Of a stretch of DNA of 64,000 bases, positions 35,925 to 46,000 are shown one piece after another (within the stretch, counting starts at the first letter, position 1; every line of letters begins with the position of its first letter). The stretch is taken from the NCBI GenBank assembly GCA_002325375.1, contig DCRZ01000002.1:921198-985197 (forward strand). The letters run 5' to 3'. The notes beneath the pieces are model-generated. The model worked only from the letters and a program-made list of their open reading frames with translations, had not been told where the DNA came from and did not search any database. The translations under genes were made by a program, and so were the position numbers. Source of the stretch: Rhodospirillaceae bacterium UBA1479 (GTDB lineage Bacteria > Pseudomonadota > Alphaproteobacteria > Rhodospirillales > Casp-alpha2).

Positions 35925-36518
35925 ATGACCGATATGTCCGTGACCCAGATTTTATTCCGTGATGCCGAACAGGCCGATGCGCGCGAGATCGCCGCACTTT
36001 ATCGCCTGGCCGCCGGCGGGGTCGCAGACGTCATCTGGGACGCCCTGAAAGAACCGGGTGAGGATATTATCGACGCCGGGGCCCGCCGCTATGCCCGGGA
36101 AGACGTGGATTTTTCCTATCAGAACTGCGCCATTGCCGAATGCCGGGGACTGCCGGTCGGTCTGCTGCATGCCTATCCCATGCATGCTGATCCGGATTTC
36201 GATCCGGCCTCGGTCGACCCGGTGCTGCGTCCCTATGCGGAACTGGAAGAAGACGACAGCTACTACATCGCCGGCATCGCCCTGAAGGCCGATTACCGGC
36301 GGCGCGGCATGGGCACCAAGATGCTGCGCCTTGCCGAACTGCGCGCCTTGACGCGGGGGCTCGCCAAGTTGTCGCTGATCGCGTTCGAGGAAAACACGGA
36401 TTCGGTCCGCCTGTACGAGCGCCTGGGCTACCGCGTCACCGATAGCCGCGACATCGTGCCGCATCCCTTGATCCAGCATGACGGGCGGGCGCTGCTGATG
36501 GTGAAAAACCTGGGCTGA
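35925..36518 (+). CDS. GNAT-family N-acetyltransferase
   Basis: A 197-residue acetyl-CoA-dependent transferase. The acetyl-CoA-binding motif A is in YIAGIALKADYRRRGMGTKMLRLAELRALTRG and motif B in LIAFEENTDSVRLYERLGYRVTDSRDI. The N-terminal ILFRDAEQADAREIAALYRLAAGGVADVIWDALKEPG is like other alphaproteobacterial GNATs. AGAGGAG precedes the ATG at 35925 by about ten bases. Substrate unknown. Confidence 0.9.
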   Translation: MTDMSVTQILFRDAEQADAREIAALYRLAAGGVADVIWDALKEPGEDIIDAGARRYAREDVDFSYQNCAIAECRGLPVGLLHAYPMHADPDFDPASVDPVLRPYAELEEDDSYYIAGIALKADYRRRGMGTKMLRLAELRALTRGLAKLSLIAFEENTDSVRLYERLGYRVTDSRDIVPHPLIQHDGRALLMVKNLG

Positions 36519-36550
36519 GCCTGCCCAAGGCGCACGCCCGGCCTCGAAAC

Positions 36551-36581
36551 CAGGGCCGCATTCTGCAACAATGCGGCCCTG
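36551..36581 (+). terminator. Long perfect hairpin after the acetyltransferase gene
   Basis: CAGGGCCGCATT and AATGCGGCCCTG pair over 12 bases around CTGCAAC. The T run is absent, so it is a likely but not certain terminator. It ends 39 bases before the next gene. Confidence 0.6.
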
Positions 36582-36619
36582 TTCACCGCCGCCCTCATGG
36601 CGTGGATAAAGAGGCCGGG

Positions 36620-38335
36620 ATGTTCCGCGAAAAACCGATCCGAGCGACCATTGCGTTCCTGTTCAGCGCCGCCCTCATGGCGGCCCTGTTGCTTGCGCCG
36701 GCGGCGGTGCAGGCGCAAAGCGACCAGGATCGCTGGCAGGCCGCAATGGACCCGGCGGACCACGCCCATATGCTGGGCAATCTCGCCGAGGCCGAGGACC
36801 ATTATCTGGAGGCCCTGAAGCTGGCGGAACGGTTCGACCGCGCGGGCGGTTATCTGGAACGTTCCATGGCCGGGCTTGGTGGGCTTTACGCCACCCAGAA
36901 CCGTTTTGCCGAGGCGGCGGCCCTGTACCGTCAGGCCCTGACCATTGCCGAAGCCTTATACGACCCCGGAAATGCCCGGCACGGCGTGATCGGCGTTTAT
37001 CGTTCGGCCCTGGCCGAGGCCGAGGCTGGCTGCGCCCGTCAGGAGGCCGCGGCGCGACGCGCCCAGGAAATCGCTACCGTCCGCGTGAAGAGCCCGGCAT
37101 CGCCGCCGCCCATCCGCACCCAGACCGAACCGGCAGCGCGGCCAGTCCCGGCGCCTGCGCCTGCGCCGATTCCCGCTCCCATCCGGTCCGCGGCAGCCCC
37201 CGTGCCCGTTCCACCGCCGCCCGCGCCGTCGGCACCGGTGCTGTCCCATTACCGGCTTGCCGGTGCCGTGGTGCCGCCACCACCCCCGGCCGAGGTCCTG
37301 GCGCCAATTCCAGCCCCGTCGCCTCCGACTGCCGCTGCCAAGCTGCCGCCGGCCGTCGCGGCGGTCGAAGTCAGCGTGCCCGAGGCGGCCTTGCCGACGG
37401 CCGGATCGCCGCCCGAGCCGGCTGTTTCGGCCGCGCGGCCGGCGCCAGATGCGCGGAGCTTCGTGCCCTTGCGGGGAACGCCCCTTTCACCGGCATCGGC
37501 ACCGGCGCCAGCGCCGTCCGCGCTACCGCCGGCGGTCGAGGTGGCTGACGCTGCCGTGCCCGAGGCTGCGGTGATGACCGCAACGGCGCCGATCGACGTG
37601 CCGCAGACATTGGCGGGTGTCCGTCCGCCGGAAGCTGCAGGCCTGCCCCTGCGGGGGGCGCCGCCGCCCATCGCCCGGCCGAACACCGTCGCCCCGGAAG
37701 ACATCGCGGCAATCGCCGAGCCCCCGGAAATTGATGTGAAAACGGTGCCGGTCGTGGCCGAGGCCGAGACGTCGCCCGCCGAGGCCCGGTCTTGGAATTC
37801 CCGGCCGACCGAGATCGCGGGGCAGCCGGTTGATGCGGCGGCCATTCGCGCCCTTGCCGCTGATCCGGCGGCCCCGCCCGAACTGATGGTTCGTGCCGTC
37901 GCCGAGGAAACGCCCGAGCAAATCGCCCAGCGCAAGGCCCTTGAGAAACGCCATCCCGTCCTTGGGGTGCGGTTGGGGGAGGCCAAGCGCAACATGGGGC
38001 CGATTTATCCGGACACACCGCGCCTGGCCGACACGGAACAGGCCTATCTGGCGGAATTGGAAGCCCTGGAACGCTCGCTTGGGCCGGATCACCCCGACGT
38101 CGCCGCCATGCTCTACAAGCTCGCGCGGCTGTATCAGCGGCAAAGCCGGTACGAGCCGGCAGGCAGGATGTACGAACGCTGTCTGGCTCTGCGTGAAAAA
38201 GCCCTGCCCGAAGGTCATCCAGACATCATCGAAACGATGACAGGCTATGCCCGCCTGTTGCGGGCCAGCGGATTTTCCGACCTGGCGGCGGCGATGCGCA
38301 AGCGCGCCGAGGCCGAGAAAGCCGCCGCGGACTGA
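36620..38335 (+). CDS. Exported TPR protein with a long Pro/Ala-rich linker
   Basis: A 571-residue protein with a signal peptide (ATIAFLFSAALMAALLLAPAAVQAQ), an N-terminal TPR pair (about residues 40-110), a Pro/Ala/Val-rich, low-complexity linker (about 140-420) and C-terminal kinesin-light-chain-type TPRs (TEQAYLAELEALERSLGPDHPDVAAMLYKLARLYQRQSRYEPAGRMYERCLALREKALPEGHPDIIETM). It may span the periplasm and present TPRs at two sites. AGAGG lies six bases before the ATG at 36620. No known family name. Confidence 0.8.
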   Translation: MFREKPIRATIAFLFSAALMAALLLAPAAVQAQSDQDRWQAAMDPADHAHMLGNLAEAEDHYLEALKLAERFDRAGGYLERSMAGLGGLYATQNRFAEAAALYRQALTIAEALYDPGNARHGVIGVYRSALAEAEAGCARQEAAARRAQEIATVRVKSPASPPPIRTQTEPAARPVPAPAPAPIPAPIRSAAAPVPVPPPPAPSAPVLSHYRLAGAVVPPPPPAEVLAPIPAPSPPTAAAKLPPAVAAVEVSVPEAALPTAGSPPEPAVSAARPAPDARSFVPLRGTPLSPASAPAPAPSALPPAVEVADAAVPEAAVMTATAPIDVPQTLAGVRPPEAAGLPLRGAPPPIARPNTVAPEDIAAIAEPPEIDVKTVPVVAEAETSPAEARSWNSRPTEIAGQPVDAAAIRALAADPAAPPELMVRAVAEETPEQIAQRKALEKRHPVLGVRLGEAKRNMGPIYPDTPRLADTEQAYLAELEALERSLGPDHPDVAAMLYKLARLYQRQSRYEPAGRMYERCLALREKALPEGHPDIIETMTGYARLLRASGFSDLAAAMRKRAEAEKAAAD

Positions 38336-38452
38336 CGGCCCCAGGGGGCTGATAAACTCCCGCTTTGATTGTCCGGTGACAATACTTCCATTGCGCGTGG
38401 CCGGGCGCCGCCGCTAGCCTTCACCCAGGTATCACGTTCGGAGGCAAAGATC

Positions 38453-39775
38453 GTGGACGGCCAGGAAACCTTCATCGACAGATTGGATGGTCAGGTGCGC
38501 GCCATCGCCGACGCCTGCACGGCCTGCGGTGCCTGCGTGCGGGCCTGCCCGACGCCGGGGATCCTTGGGCTGGCTGCCGGTGACGGCAAAGCCGTCGCGG
38601 ACGGGGTCCGGGACATCCTGCGGGATGGCCAGGGTGATGCGGTCTCGGCGGCCTGGGCCGGGGCCTGCTGCGGCACGGGCAATTGTCTTAGCGTTTGCGA
38701 AGAAGGGATCAACCCGCGCGTCATGCTGGCCATGGCGCGGCGCCGGATGGCCGAGGCGGCGCCCGAGGCCGAACGCAAGGATGCAGGCAAGGCTGCCTTC
38801 AAGGCGATGAGCCGGGGCGTGCGCGTGCTGTCGCGCTTGCAACTGCCGCCGGAGCTCATGAACCGGCTCAGCCCGGCATCCCATCCCGAACGGGACACGC
38901 CGCCCGACATCGTATTCTACACCGGCTGCAACATGCTGAAGACGCCGCACATCGGGTTGTTGTGCCTGGACATTCTGGACCGTCTGAAGGTGTCCTACGA
39001 AGTGTTCGGCGGGCCTGCCAACTGCTGCGGTATCCTGCAGTTCCGGCCCGGCGACACGGCCAATTCCGGACGCCAAATCAACAGCACCATGGACCGGTTC
39101 GCCAGCACGGGGGCGGCCCAGGTGGTGTCCTGGTGCCCGACCTGCCAGATGCAGATGTCGGAGATCATGACCGCCGTCCCGGCCCAGCCCAAGCCCTTCG
39201 ACAACCTCATGATGCCCGTGTTCCTGGCCGATCGCCTGAACGACCTGCGCCCGCTGATGACGACGCCGGTGAACAAGCGTGTGGCCCTTCATGAATATCC
39301 GGGATCGCCCGGCGTGGTCGATGCGGTGAAGGCGCTGTTGGGCGCCATCCCGGGGCTGGAGCTTGTCGACCTGGAACAGCCCGGGGTCGGCTATCAGCTG
39401 ACCTCCCTCGACGCCATGCCGGACCTTCAGAAACGCCATATCGCCGGCACCTTCCGTCAGGCCGAGGCCAAGGGCGTGCAGGCCCTGGCCGGGGTGTTTC
39501 ACGCCGACCACCGGGAGTTGGTCAGTCATCAGAACGAATGGCCGTTCGAGATCGTCAATTATATGGAACTGATCGGCGAAAGTCTGGGCCTGCGCCATCC
39601 CGACCTGTTCAAGCGCATGAAGCTGATGCAGGACGCCGACGAAATCCTGGCCGACGCACAGGACATGATCGCGCTCCACGGCCTGGACGCGGACGAGGTC
39701 CGGGCGGTGATCCTTTCCGACATCCTGGGCGAACAGAAGCTGCCGCCGGACCGGGCCCTGCACCCGGCGGACTGA
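38453..39775 (+). CDS. HdrB-like Fe-S oxidoreductase with ferredoxin domain
   Basis: A 440-residue cytosolic or membrane-associated redox protein. Two 4Fe-4S sites are at the N-terminus (CTACGACVRACP; CCGTGNCLSVC). Two cysteine-rich CCG-type modules follow: YTGCNMLKTPH...NCCGILQF and SWCPTCQMQM. This resembles heterodisulfide-reductase HdrB/GlpC/LutA-type subunits, which usually work with a dehydrogenase or HdrA, but none is adjacent. The GTG at 38453 is chosen for the GGAGG eight bases ahead. Partner and reaction unknown. Confidence 0.82.
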   Translation: MDGQETFIDRLDGQVRAIADACTACGACVRACPTPGILGLAAGDGKAVADGVRDILRDGQGDAVSAAWAGACCGTGNCLSVCEEGINPRVMLAMARRRMAEAAPEAERKDAGKAAFKAMSRGVRVLSRLQLPPELMNRLSPASHPERDTPPDIVFYTGCNMLKTPHIGLLCLDILDRLKVSYEVFGGPANCCGILQFRPGDTANSGRQINSTMDRFASTGAAQVVSWCPTCQMQMSEIMTAVPAQPKPFDNLMMPVFLADRLNDLRPLMTTPVNKRVALHEYPGSPGVVDAVKALLGAIPGLELVDLEQPGVGYQLTSLDAMPDLQKRHIAGTFRQAEAKGVQALAGVFHADHRELVSHQNEWPFEIVNYMELIGESLGLRHPDLFKRMKLMQDADEILADAQDMIALHGLDADEVRAVILSDILGEQKLPPDRALHPAD

Positions 39776-39781
39776 CGCCGG

Positions 39782-40768
39782 TCAGTCCATCAGTTCGAAC
39801 ATCATCAGCAACGTCCGCTGCGGCCCGAAGCGGTTGAAGTTGTTGTCGGAAATCAGGAACAGCAGGGTTTCTCCCCTGGCGCCCTTGATGGCCTCGATGC
39901 CCTCGAAATTATCGACCGTCAGGGGGGCGCGGATATCGGCCAGCAAGTCCCCGGACACTTCGGCGCCGGCGCGGATGCCGTCGGCTTTGATGCGGCGGAC
40001 GCGCGACCGAGCCCCTTCACGCGGGGTGAAATAGCGTTCGAGCACCACCACGTCGCCGCCGGGCAGGGTCGCCGCACCCGTGGGGCGGTAATTGTCCTCG
40101 GTCCGGTAGATCAGGACGTTCCACCCGCGCGGGTTGCTGACCCAGGCCAGGTTGGTATTGCCGCGGCCCTTGCCTTCGGCGATGGCGAACAGGCTGCCGT
40201 CGTCCAGCAGGGTCAGGGCCTCGATGCCGCCGTTGTCGGGGGCGTTTTTCATCTCGGCGGGCAGGGGCAGGGGGATTGGTTCGGTCTGGTTCGGCGGATA
40301 GGCCCAAAGCCGGTGAATGCGTTCGAAGGCAACGATGATCTCGCCGTCGACGCCGGGCGCCATGGATTCCGCATCGGCCATGGACTTGTCGATCAAGGGA
40401 ATCCCGCCGGGACCCGTCAGGGTGAAGATTTCCGTGTTCGCAATCCCGCTCAGGTTACCGTCGGGGCCGTAGACCAAATGGGCATCCAGACGGTTGCCCT
40501 CGTCCGTCAGCGAGACCAGACGGCTGCCGTCGATGCTGAGCCCCAGGGCCGAAAACCCGCCGAAGCGGTCGGACCGGCTGAGCAGTTCGACCCCGCCCCG
40601 GTAGGTCAGCTTGCCGATGACCTTCTGTTCCGGATTCTCGGCGTTCAAGGGGACGGGGATGGACCGGACCTCGACCGCGTCGGCCATCGCCGGGGTCTGA
40701 CCGGCCAGAAAAACAAGGGCGGCCCCGGTCAGGATGCGGGAAATGATGCGGGCGATGCGGCGGTGCAT
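39782..40768 (-). CDS. Exported esterase-like phytase-family protein
   Basis: A 328-residue secreted protein of the 'esterase-like activity of phytase' family (PF13449 type). The signal peptide ends near TPAMADA. The body is beta-propeller-like with the family blocks FGGFSALGLSIDGSRLVSLTDEGN, DAESMAPGVDGEIIVAFERIHRLW, NGGIEALTLLDDGSLFAIAEG and NFEGIEAIKGARGETLLFLISDNNFN. The ATG at 40768 begins the signal peptide. Family members are found near cobT in several alphaproteobacteria, but their true substrate is uncertain. Confidence 0.9.
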   Translation of the reverse strand: MHRRIARIISRILTGAALVFLAGQTPAMADAVEVRSIPVPLNAENPEQKVIGKLTYRGGVELLSRSDRFGGFSALGLSIDGSRLVSLTDEGNRLDAHLVYGPDGNLSGIANTEIFTLTGPGGIPLIDKSMADAESMAPGVDGEIIVAFERIHRLWAYPPNQTEPIPLPLPAEMKNAPDNGGIEALTLLDDGSLFAIAEGKGRGNTNLAWVSNPRGWNVLIYRTEDNYRPTGAATLPGGDVVVLERYFTPREGARSRVRRIKADGIRAGAEVSGDLLADIRAPLTVDNFEGIEAIKGARGETLLFLISDNNFNRFGPQRTLLMMFELMD

Positions 40769-40853
40769 GGCGGCGGGGCCTCTCCCATGAAACGGTTGTT
40801 TCCAAGATGGGGGGACAGGCAGGCGTTGTCCAGCGCGGGCAGGGGGCCGTGGA

Positions 40854-41120
40854 TCAGAACCCGGTGTCCGCCTCGGGCGTGGCCTGGGCGCGCATATGGG
40901 GCGGCACGCGGTTCGTTTCCTCGGGACCCAGTTCGCGGCAGGCACTGTCCTTGACCGTAACCGGCACCCGAGGCGCGCCCTGGGTCAGGCTGTACATGGG
41001 CTGTTCGGTGAATTTCGACCGGGCGAAGGTGCAGTAGGATTCGCGGGAAAACCACATCTCGACCTGGACTGTGCCTTCGACCTGCGGCACGGCGAGCATC
41101 AGGGTCAGCAGCCAGCCCAT
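40854..41120 (-). CDS. Small hypothetical protein, 88 residues
   Basis: Begins with a short hydrophobic stretch (MGWLLTLMLAVPQVEG) and has two Cys (SYCTF, DSACREL). AAAGGA is nine bases before the ATG. It sits in line between the HEXXGH protein and the esterase genes. Function unknown. Confidence 0.6.
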   Translation of the reverse strand: MGWLLTLMLAVPQVEGTVQVEMWFSRESYCTFARSKFTEQPMYSLTQGAPRVPVTVKDSACRELGPEETNRVPPHMRAQATPEADTGF

Positions 41121-41221
41121 TGCGGCGGTCCTTTGCGGGGGTGGGGCGTCAGGCTCATGACCCTGATCTTACGGGGCCTCTGTGAAACCTTGATGACCCC
41201 CAAACCCGTGCGGCGGGGGCG

Positions 41222-42073
41222 TTAAGGCTTCTGCTTGAGCTTCTTTCGGCCCTTGCGGATCGTCACGTAGTAGTCGTCGAACAGGTCGATGATCTCGGAC
41301 ATCAGGAAACGGCCGGAATCCCATTGCCGCATCAGGTCGGGGCGGATGTGGCGGACGTAGCGGCGGAAATCGTGGCACACCCGGCGGTCCGTGGTGCGGC
41401 GGAAGGCGACCATTTCCTGGGTGTCCTGGGGCATGCCGGCGTCGGTGATGTACAGCTGCTGCCACAGGCGGGCCTCGCACTCCAGGTCGATGGGCCGGTC
41501 GTTGCCGAAACGGTTCTTGAGGCGCTGCAAACCGTGGCCGATCAACTCGTGCACCAGCACCGCCGCCAGTTCGTCCGCCGGCCAGTTGGCGCCGAAGCGG
41601 CTGACGATCACCGTGAAGTCGCGTTTGCCGTCCTGGGGCTGGAATTCGCCGACCAGGAAGGCCGCGATGATGACCCTGGACAATGAGCGTTCGGGAAAGG
41701 CGGCATCGTAGATAATTCGGATCTGCCCGGCCTTGGACAGGGTGTCGAGGCCCCTGGCGGCAACGGGCGACGTCTGCAGCACGCGGTCGACGGCCGCCTT
41801 GATCTTGGCCACCGTGGCGGCGGGATCGGCCAGCGGAATGTCGAAATCGGCCTTGGGCGGCAACTGCATGCCGACCAGGTCGATGCCCCGATGCGCCTCG
41901 CGCAAGGCAGCCAGGGTCATGGGGCGGAGACGCCAGACCGTATCAACAAGGTTCTGCGCCCAGCCCGGGGCCGGGGCGGTTAGGATAAACAGGGTGGCGG
42001 CAAGGGCGGCCAGAAGGGAAAGCCGTCTGGAAGACGGGAGGGGCGGTCCGCGGCGGCGGGCCGAAGCGGTCAT
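41222..42073 (-). CDS. Exported hypothetical protein with HEXXGH metallopeptidase-like motif
   Basis: A 283-residue protein with a signal peptide ending near GWAQN. At residues 175-180 it has HELIGH followed by Gly, and 20 residues on ECEARLW. HEXXGH with a later Glu is known from dipeptidyl peptidase III (M49), and HExxxH from TldD; whether this protein binds zinc is inferred. The C-terminal part is basic. The ATG at 42073 overlaps the cobT stop (ATGA). I know no established function. Confidence 0.72.
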   Translation of the reverse strand: MTASARRRGPPLPSSRRLSLLAALAATLFILTAPAPGWAQNLVDTVWRLRPMTLAALREAHRGIDLVGMQLPPKADFDIPLADPAATVAKIKAAVDRVLQTSPVAARGLDTLSKAGQIRIIYDAAFPERSLSRVIIAAFLVGEFQPQDGKRDFTVIVSRFGANWPADELAAVLVHELIGHGLQRLKNRFGNDRPIDLECEARLWQQLYITDAGMPQDTQEMVAFRRTTDRRVCHDFRRYVRHIRPDLMRQWDSGRFLMSEIIDLFDDYYVTIRKGRKKLKQKP

Positions 42074-43938
42074 CCCGCCCGGCGGCGGCCGCGGGCAGCA
42101 CCGGAACCGGCGGCCGGATTATCCTCGTCGAACAGTTCGGCCAGGTTGGCCATCATGGTACCGCCCAGTTCCTCGGCATCGACGATGGTCACGGCGCGGC
42201 GGTAATAGCGGGTCACGTCATGGCCGATGCCGATGGCGGTCAATTCCACGTCGGACTTGTTTTCGATGAAGCTGATGACGTCGCGCAGATGTTTTTCCAG
42301 ATAATTGCCCGGGTTGGCGGACAGGGTCGCGTCATCAACCGGGGCACCGTCGGAAATCACCATCAGGATGCGCCGCTGTTCGGGGCGGCCCAACAGGCGG
42401 TTGTGGGCCCACATCAGGGCCTCGCCGTCGATGTTTTCCTTGAGCAGCCCCTCGCGCAGCATCAGACCCAGGTTGCGCCGGGCGCGGCGCCAGGGCATGT
42501 CGGCGGCCTTGTAGACGATATGGCGCAGATCGTTGAGACGGCCCGGGTTCTTGGGCTTGCCCTTTTCGACCCAGTCTTCGCGGGACTGCCCGCCCTTCCA
42601 AGACCGCGTGGTGAAGCCCATGATCTCGACCTTGACCCCGCAGCGTTCCAGCGTGCGGGCCAGGATGTCGGCGCTCATGGCGGCGACGGTGATGGGTCGG
42701 CCGCGCATGGATCCCGAATTGTCGATCAACAGACCAACGACCGTATCGCGGAAATCCGTATCCTGTTCCTGCTTGAACGACAGCGGGTGCAGGGGGTCGG
42801 TCACGACCCTGGACAGGCGGGCGGCGTCCAGGACGCCTTCCTCCAGGTCGAAGTCCCAGGACCGGGTCTGCTTGGCCATCAATTTTCGTTGCAGGCGGTT
42901 GGCCAGGCGCGCGACCACGCCCTGCAGGTGCGACAGCTGCTGATCCAATTGCGCCCGCAGGCGGGTCAATTCCTCGGAATCGCAAAGCTCTTCCGCCTCG
43001 ACGACCTCGTCATAGGCCTGGGTGAAGGCCTTGTAGAGCGCCAGATCGTCGGGTGCGTTGCGCGGCCAGCGGTCGTCCCAATCGGTCGGCCCGGCGGGTT
43101 CTTCCTCGCCGTCGCCGGACATCACGTCCTCGTCGAACCCTTCGGTCGAAAACTCCATGTCGTCGGACATTTCCGCCTCGCCGGATTCGCTGGACAGCGA
43201 GCCGTCGGTGTCCATGTCGGCATCCGGGTTCTGGTTCTGATCCTGGCCCTGCTCGGCGTCGTCATCCGCGGAATCCTGCTGATTCTCAGGTTCCGAGGGG
43301 GCCGGTGCGTCGGTCATCATGTCGAGGGCGACAATCATCTCGCGCACCAGGTTGCCGTAGGCTTCCTGATCCAGGGCGTTCTTTTCGAGTTCGGCAAGCT
43401 GCGGGCCGACCTTGCGGTTCAACTCGTCGCGCCACAGATCGACGATATGCTTGGCTTCCGCGGGCAGGTTTTGGCCGGGCAGGCGTTCGCGGGCAAGCAG
43501 GCCGAGAACCTCGGGCAACATCGCGTCTTCGCGTTCGGTCACGCCGCCATAGCCCTTGGCGCGGCATTTTTCCGCCAACAGGAAGTCCAGGTTGCCGGCC
43601 ACGCCGACCATGCGCTGGGCGCCCAGGCTTTCGCAGCGCGCCTGTTCCAGGGCTTCGAACACGGCGTGCCCGTCGGGACCCGTGGGCGCCATGCGGCGGT
43701 GCACGTCGGCGTCGTGATAGCGCAACCGCAATGCCAAGGCGTCGGCGACGCCGCGCAGTTTGGTGATGCCTTCGGCGCTGGGCGGACCGGACGGGGCGGG
43801 CAGGTTGACGGCTTCTTCGGTGGCCGAAGCGCCAGAAGCCTGAAAATGCACCTCAAGCTCCGGGCGATTGGACATCGCCTTGACCGCGGCCGCCGTGACG
43901 CGTTTCAGAAGATCTGCCGGGCGTTCCGAATTGTTCAT
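42070..43938 (-). CDS. cobT: Aerobic cobaltochelatase subunit CobT
   Basis: A 622-residue subunit of the CobN-CobS-CobT chelatase that inserts cobalt into hydrogenobyrinate a,c-diamide. It has a helical N-terminal half, a strongly acidic middle (about residues 220-280, Asp/Glu-rich) and a C-terminal von Willebrand A domain with the MIDAS-type [11 protein letters not shown]. CobN is not in the window. It follows cobS by 52 bases. Confidence 0.96.
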   Translation of the reverse strand: MNNSERPADLLKRVTAAAVKAMSNRPELEVHFQASGASATEEAVNLPAPSGPPSAEGITKLRGVADALALRLRYHDADVHRRMAPTGPDGHAVFEALEQARCESLGAQRMVGVAGNLDFLLAEKCRAKGYGGVTEREDAMLPEVLGLLARERLPGQNLPAEAKHIVDLWRDELNRKVGPQLAELEKNALDQEAYGNLVREMIVALDMMTDAPAPSEPENQQDSADDDAEQGQDQNQNPDADMDTDGSLSSESGEAEMSDDMEFSTEGFDEDVMSGDGEEEPAGPTDWDDRWPRNAPDDLALYKAFTQAYDEVVEAEELCDSEELTRLRAQLDQQLSHLQGVVARLANRLQRKLMAKQTRSWDFDLEEGVLDAARLSRVVTDPLHPLSFKQEQDTDFRDTVVGLLIDNSGSMRGRPITVAAMSADILARTLERCGVKVEIMGFTTRSWKGGQSREDWVEKGKPKNPGRLNDLRHIVYKAADMPWRRARRNLGLMLREGLLKENIDGEALMWAHNRLLGRPEQRRILMVISDGAPVDDATLSANPGNYLEKHLRDVISFIENKSDVELTAIGIGHDVTRYYRRAVTIVDAEELGGTMMANLAELFDEDNPAAGSGAARGRRRAG

Positions 43939-43990
43939 GTCCTATGGCCCCGATTCCCATCTGGACAAGGTCCGGATGGGTGTGGGTGTC

Positions 43991-44998
43991 CTATTGCAGC
44001 ACCGCGCGCATGGCGGAATCGGGAAGTTCCTCGCCCATGCAGCGCTGATAGTACTCTGCCACGACCGGGCGTTCGATTTCGTCGCACTTGTTGAGGAACG
44101 TCACCCGGAAGGCATAGCCCGCGTCATTGAAGATGCGGGCGTTTTCAGCCCAGGTGATGACCGTACGCGGTGACATGACGGTTGAAATGTCGCCGTTCAT
44201 GAAGCCCGAACGGGTCAAATCGGCCAGTTCGACCATGGCGCTGACCTGTTCCTTGCCCTGCTTGGAGGCATAGTCCGGCACCTTGGCGCAGACGATTTCG
44301 ACTTCTTCTTCATGGGGCAGGTAATTGAGGGTCGACACGATGCTCCAGCGGTCCATCTGACCCTGGTTGATCTGCTGGGTGCCGTGGTACAGGCCCGTGG
44401 TATCGCCGAGGCCGACCGTATTGGCAGTCGAGAACAGGCGGAAATAGGGGTGCGGCTTGATGACCTGATTCTGGTCCAGCAACGTCAGCTTGCCGTCGAC
44501 TTCCAGCACGCGCTGGATCACGAACATCACGTCCGGGCGGCCGGCATCATATTCGTCGAATACCAGGGCCGTCGGATTGCGCAGCGCCCAGGGCAGGATG
44601 CCTTCGCGGAATTCGGTGACCTGCTTGCCGTCGCGCAGGACGATGGCGTCCTTGCCGATAAGGTCGATACGGGAAATGTGGCTGTCCAGATTGACCCGGA
44701 TGCACGGCCAATTGAGGCGCGACGCGACCTGTTCGATATGGGTCGATTTACCCGTGCCGTGATAGCCTTGAATCATGACGCGCCGGTTGTAGGCGAAGCC
44801 GGCCAGGATCGCGAGCGTCGTTTCGCGGTCGAAGCGATAGGCTTCGTCGCGCTCGGGGACATGTTCCTCGGCTTCGGAGAAGGCCGGGACTTCCATGTCG
44901 CTGTCGATGCCGAAGGTCTGGCGCACGGAGACGGTGACGTCCGGCACCTGATGGGCCGCATCGATCCCGGGGGTGGCGGTCGATTCCAGAGTTGTCAT
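43991..44998 (-). CDS. cobS: Aerobic cobaltochelatase subunit CobS
   Basis: A 335-residue AAA+ ATPase that drives cobalt insertion with CobT. Walker A is [13 protein letters not shown] and Walker [14 protein letters not shown]; the sensor region [33 protein letters not shown] is diagnostic. The ATG at 44998 matches the usual CobS length; an upstream start at 45064 would add 22 residues. Confidence 0.95.
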   Translation of the reverse strand: MTTLESTATPGIDAAHQVPDVTVSVRQTFGIDSDMEVPAFSEAEEHVPERDEAYRFDRETTLAILAGFAYNRRVMIQGYHGTGKSTHIEQVASRLNWPCIRVNLDSHISRIDLIGKDAIVLRDGKQVTEFREGILPWALRNPTALVFDEYDAGRPDVMFVIQRVLEVDGKLTLLDQNQVIKPHPYFRLFSTANTVGLGDTTGLYHGTQQINQGQMDRWSIVSTLNYLPHEEEVEIVCAKVPDYASKQGKEQVSAMVELADLTRSGFMNGDISTVMSPRTVITWAENARIFNDAGYAFRVTFLNKCDEIERPVVAEYYQRCMGEELPDSAMRAVLQ

Positions 44999-45091
44999 GC
45001 AAATGTTCCAGTTTCTTGAGGCCGCCCCGACGGACGCGGGACGAAGATCGGTCATGTTTGGCAAACGTCGTAGGGGTTAAGCGGCGGGCCG

Positions 45092-45670
45092 TCAAGGGCC
45101 GAGAAAGTCCAATAACGCCTCATAGGCCTCGGTGACTTTCTTGAATTCTTCCTCCGCCGCCTTGGTGCCGCCGTTGGCGTCCGGATGATGGCGCTTTACC
45201 AGTTCCTTGTATCTGGACTTCACGTCGTCAATGGTCACCGGGATTTCAAGGCCAAATACGGAAAGAGCCCGCGATGTCTTTGGATCGGTCTTGCGGGCGT
45301 CGGCCGCGCGCGGGTCCGCTTTGGGGCCCTGCGCGCGCGCATCGGTGTCACGAATCGCGTCGTCAATACCGAAAGGGTTGAAAATGTGTGCGCGGGTGAA
45401 CTTGGGCGCGTCGCCTGCCCCCAGTTTCCAGGTCGGGCGCTGCCATACGGTGTCGTTGCGCACGTCCGCCTCGACCTGATCTTCATCCATGCCTTTGTAA
45501 TAGTTCCAGTTGCGATTGTACTCCCGGACATGGACCAGGCAGAACCAACGGTATTCGTTCAAGGCATCACGCGACCGCGGCGCCTTGAATTCGGCATGGC
45601 CGTCGCATCCGGGCCATTCACAGACCGACTCCGCCTGGCGGGATTCGCGATTTTTAAGCAGTTCACCCAT
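45092..45670 (-). CDS. J-domain (DnaJ-like) protein linked to cobST
   Basis: A 192-residue protein. The J domain is at the C-terminus (TIDDVKSRYKELVKRHHPDANGGTKAAEEEFKKVTEAYEALLDFL) with the HPD motif. The N-terminal part has a two-Cys element (CEWPGCDGHAEF) and aromatic residues (WNYYKGMDEDQVEADVRNDTVWQRPTW). This gene lies before cobS in many alphaproteobacteria, presumably recruiting DnaK. Confidence 0.92.
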   Translation of the reverse strand: MGELLKNRESRQAESVCEWPGCDGHAEFKAPRSRDALNEYRWFCLVHVREYNRNWNYYKGMDEDQVEADVRNDTVWQRPTWKLGAGDAPKFTRAHIFNPFGIDDAIRDTDARAQGPKADPRAADARKTDPKTSRALSVFGLEIPVTIDDVKSRYKELVKRHHPDANGGTKAAEEEFKKVTEAYEALLDFLGP

Positions 45671-46000
45671 GACGACACTATGCGCGTGCCCTTTGTTTCA
45701 GACAAGACATGTGGATGTTACGGGGGCGAAAATGCACCCGGATTCCGCCGTTATCCGAAGGGTTGAAAAACAGACATATAACCTTCGTCTAACTTGAATT
45801 ACCTTGCGTTATCCCTAATTCTGAAGGCAGTGACCGGATGATTCCGTCATAACGTCGGTAATTTGGCGCCTTTATGTGGTGTCTGTGAACCGGTGGGGGA
45901 AAGTTTTGGAGGCGGCAGTGCGATTTGTTCTGCTGGGGTGACAGGCGTAATGCGAGTATAATAATCGCCACATACAATAAAAGAGGGTGTCAATCGGACT
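45671..46000. other. Divergent intergenic region between the J-domain and RHH genes
   Basis: 330 bases. AT-rich patches lie near 45775-45815 and 45940-45995. TATAAT at 45957-45962 is a candidate -10 for the RHH gene, without a clear -35. No RNA gene or riboswitch-like pattern was seen. Confidence 0.5.

Noticed and set aside
36590..36680. Repeated GCCGCCCTCATGGC at about 36590 and 36667
   Set aside because: Short GC-rich match, one copy coding; likely chance.
42220..44094. A 624-codon plus-strand frame antisense to cobT
   Set aside because: Its sequence mirrors the acidic and VWA coding of cobT; there is no ribosome-binding site or family pattern.
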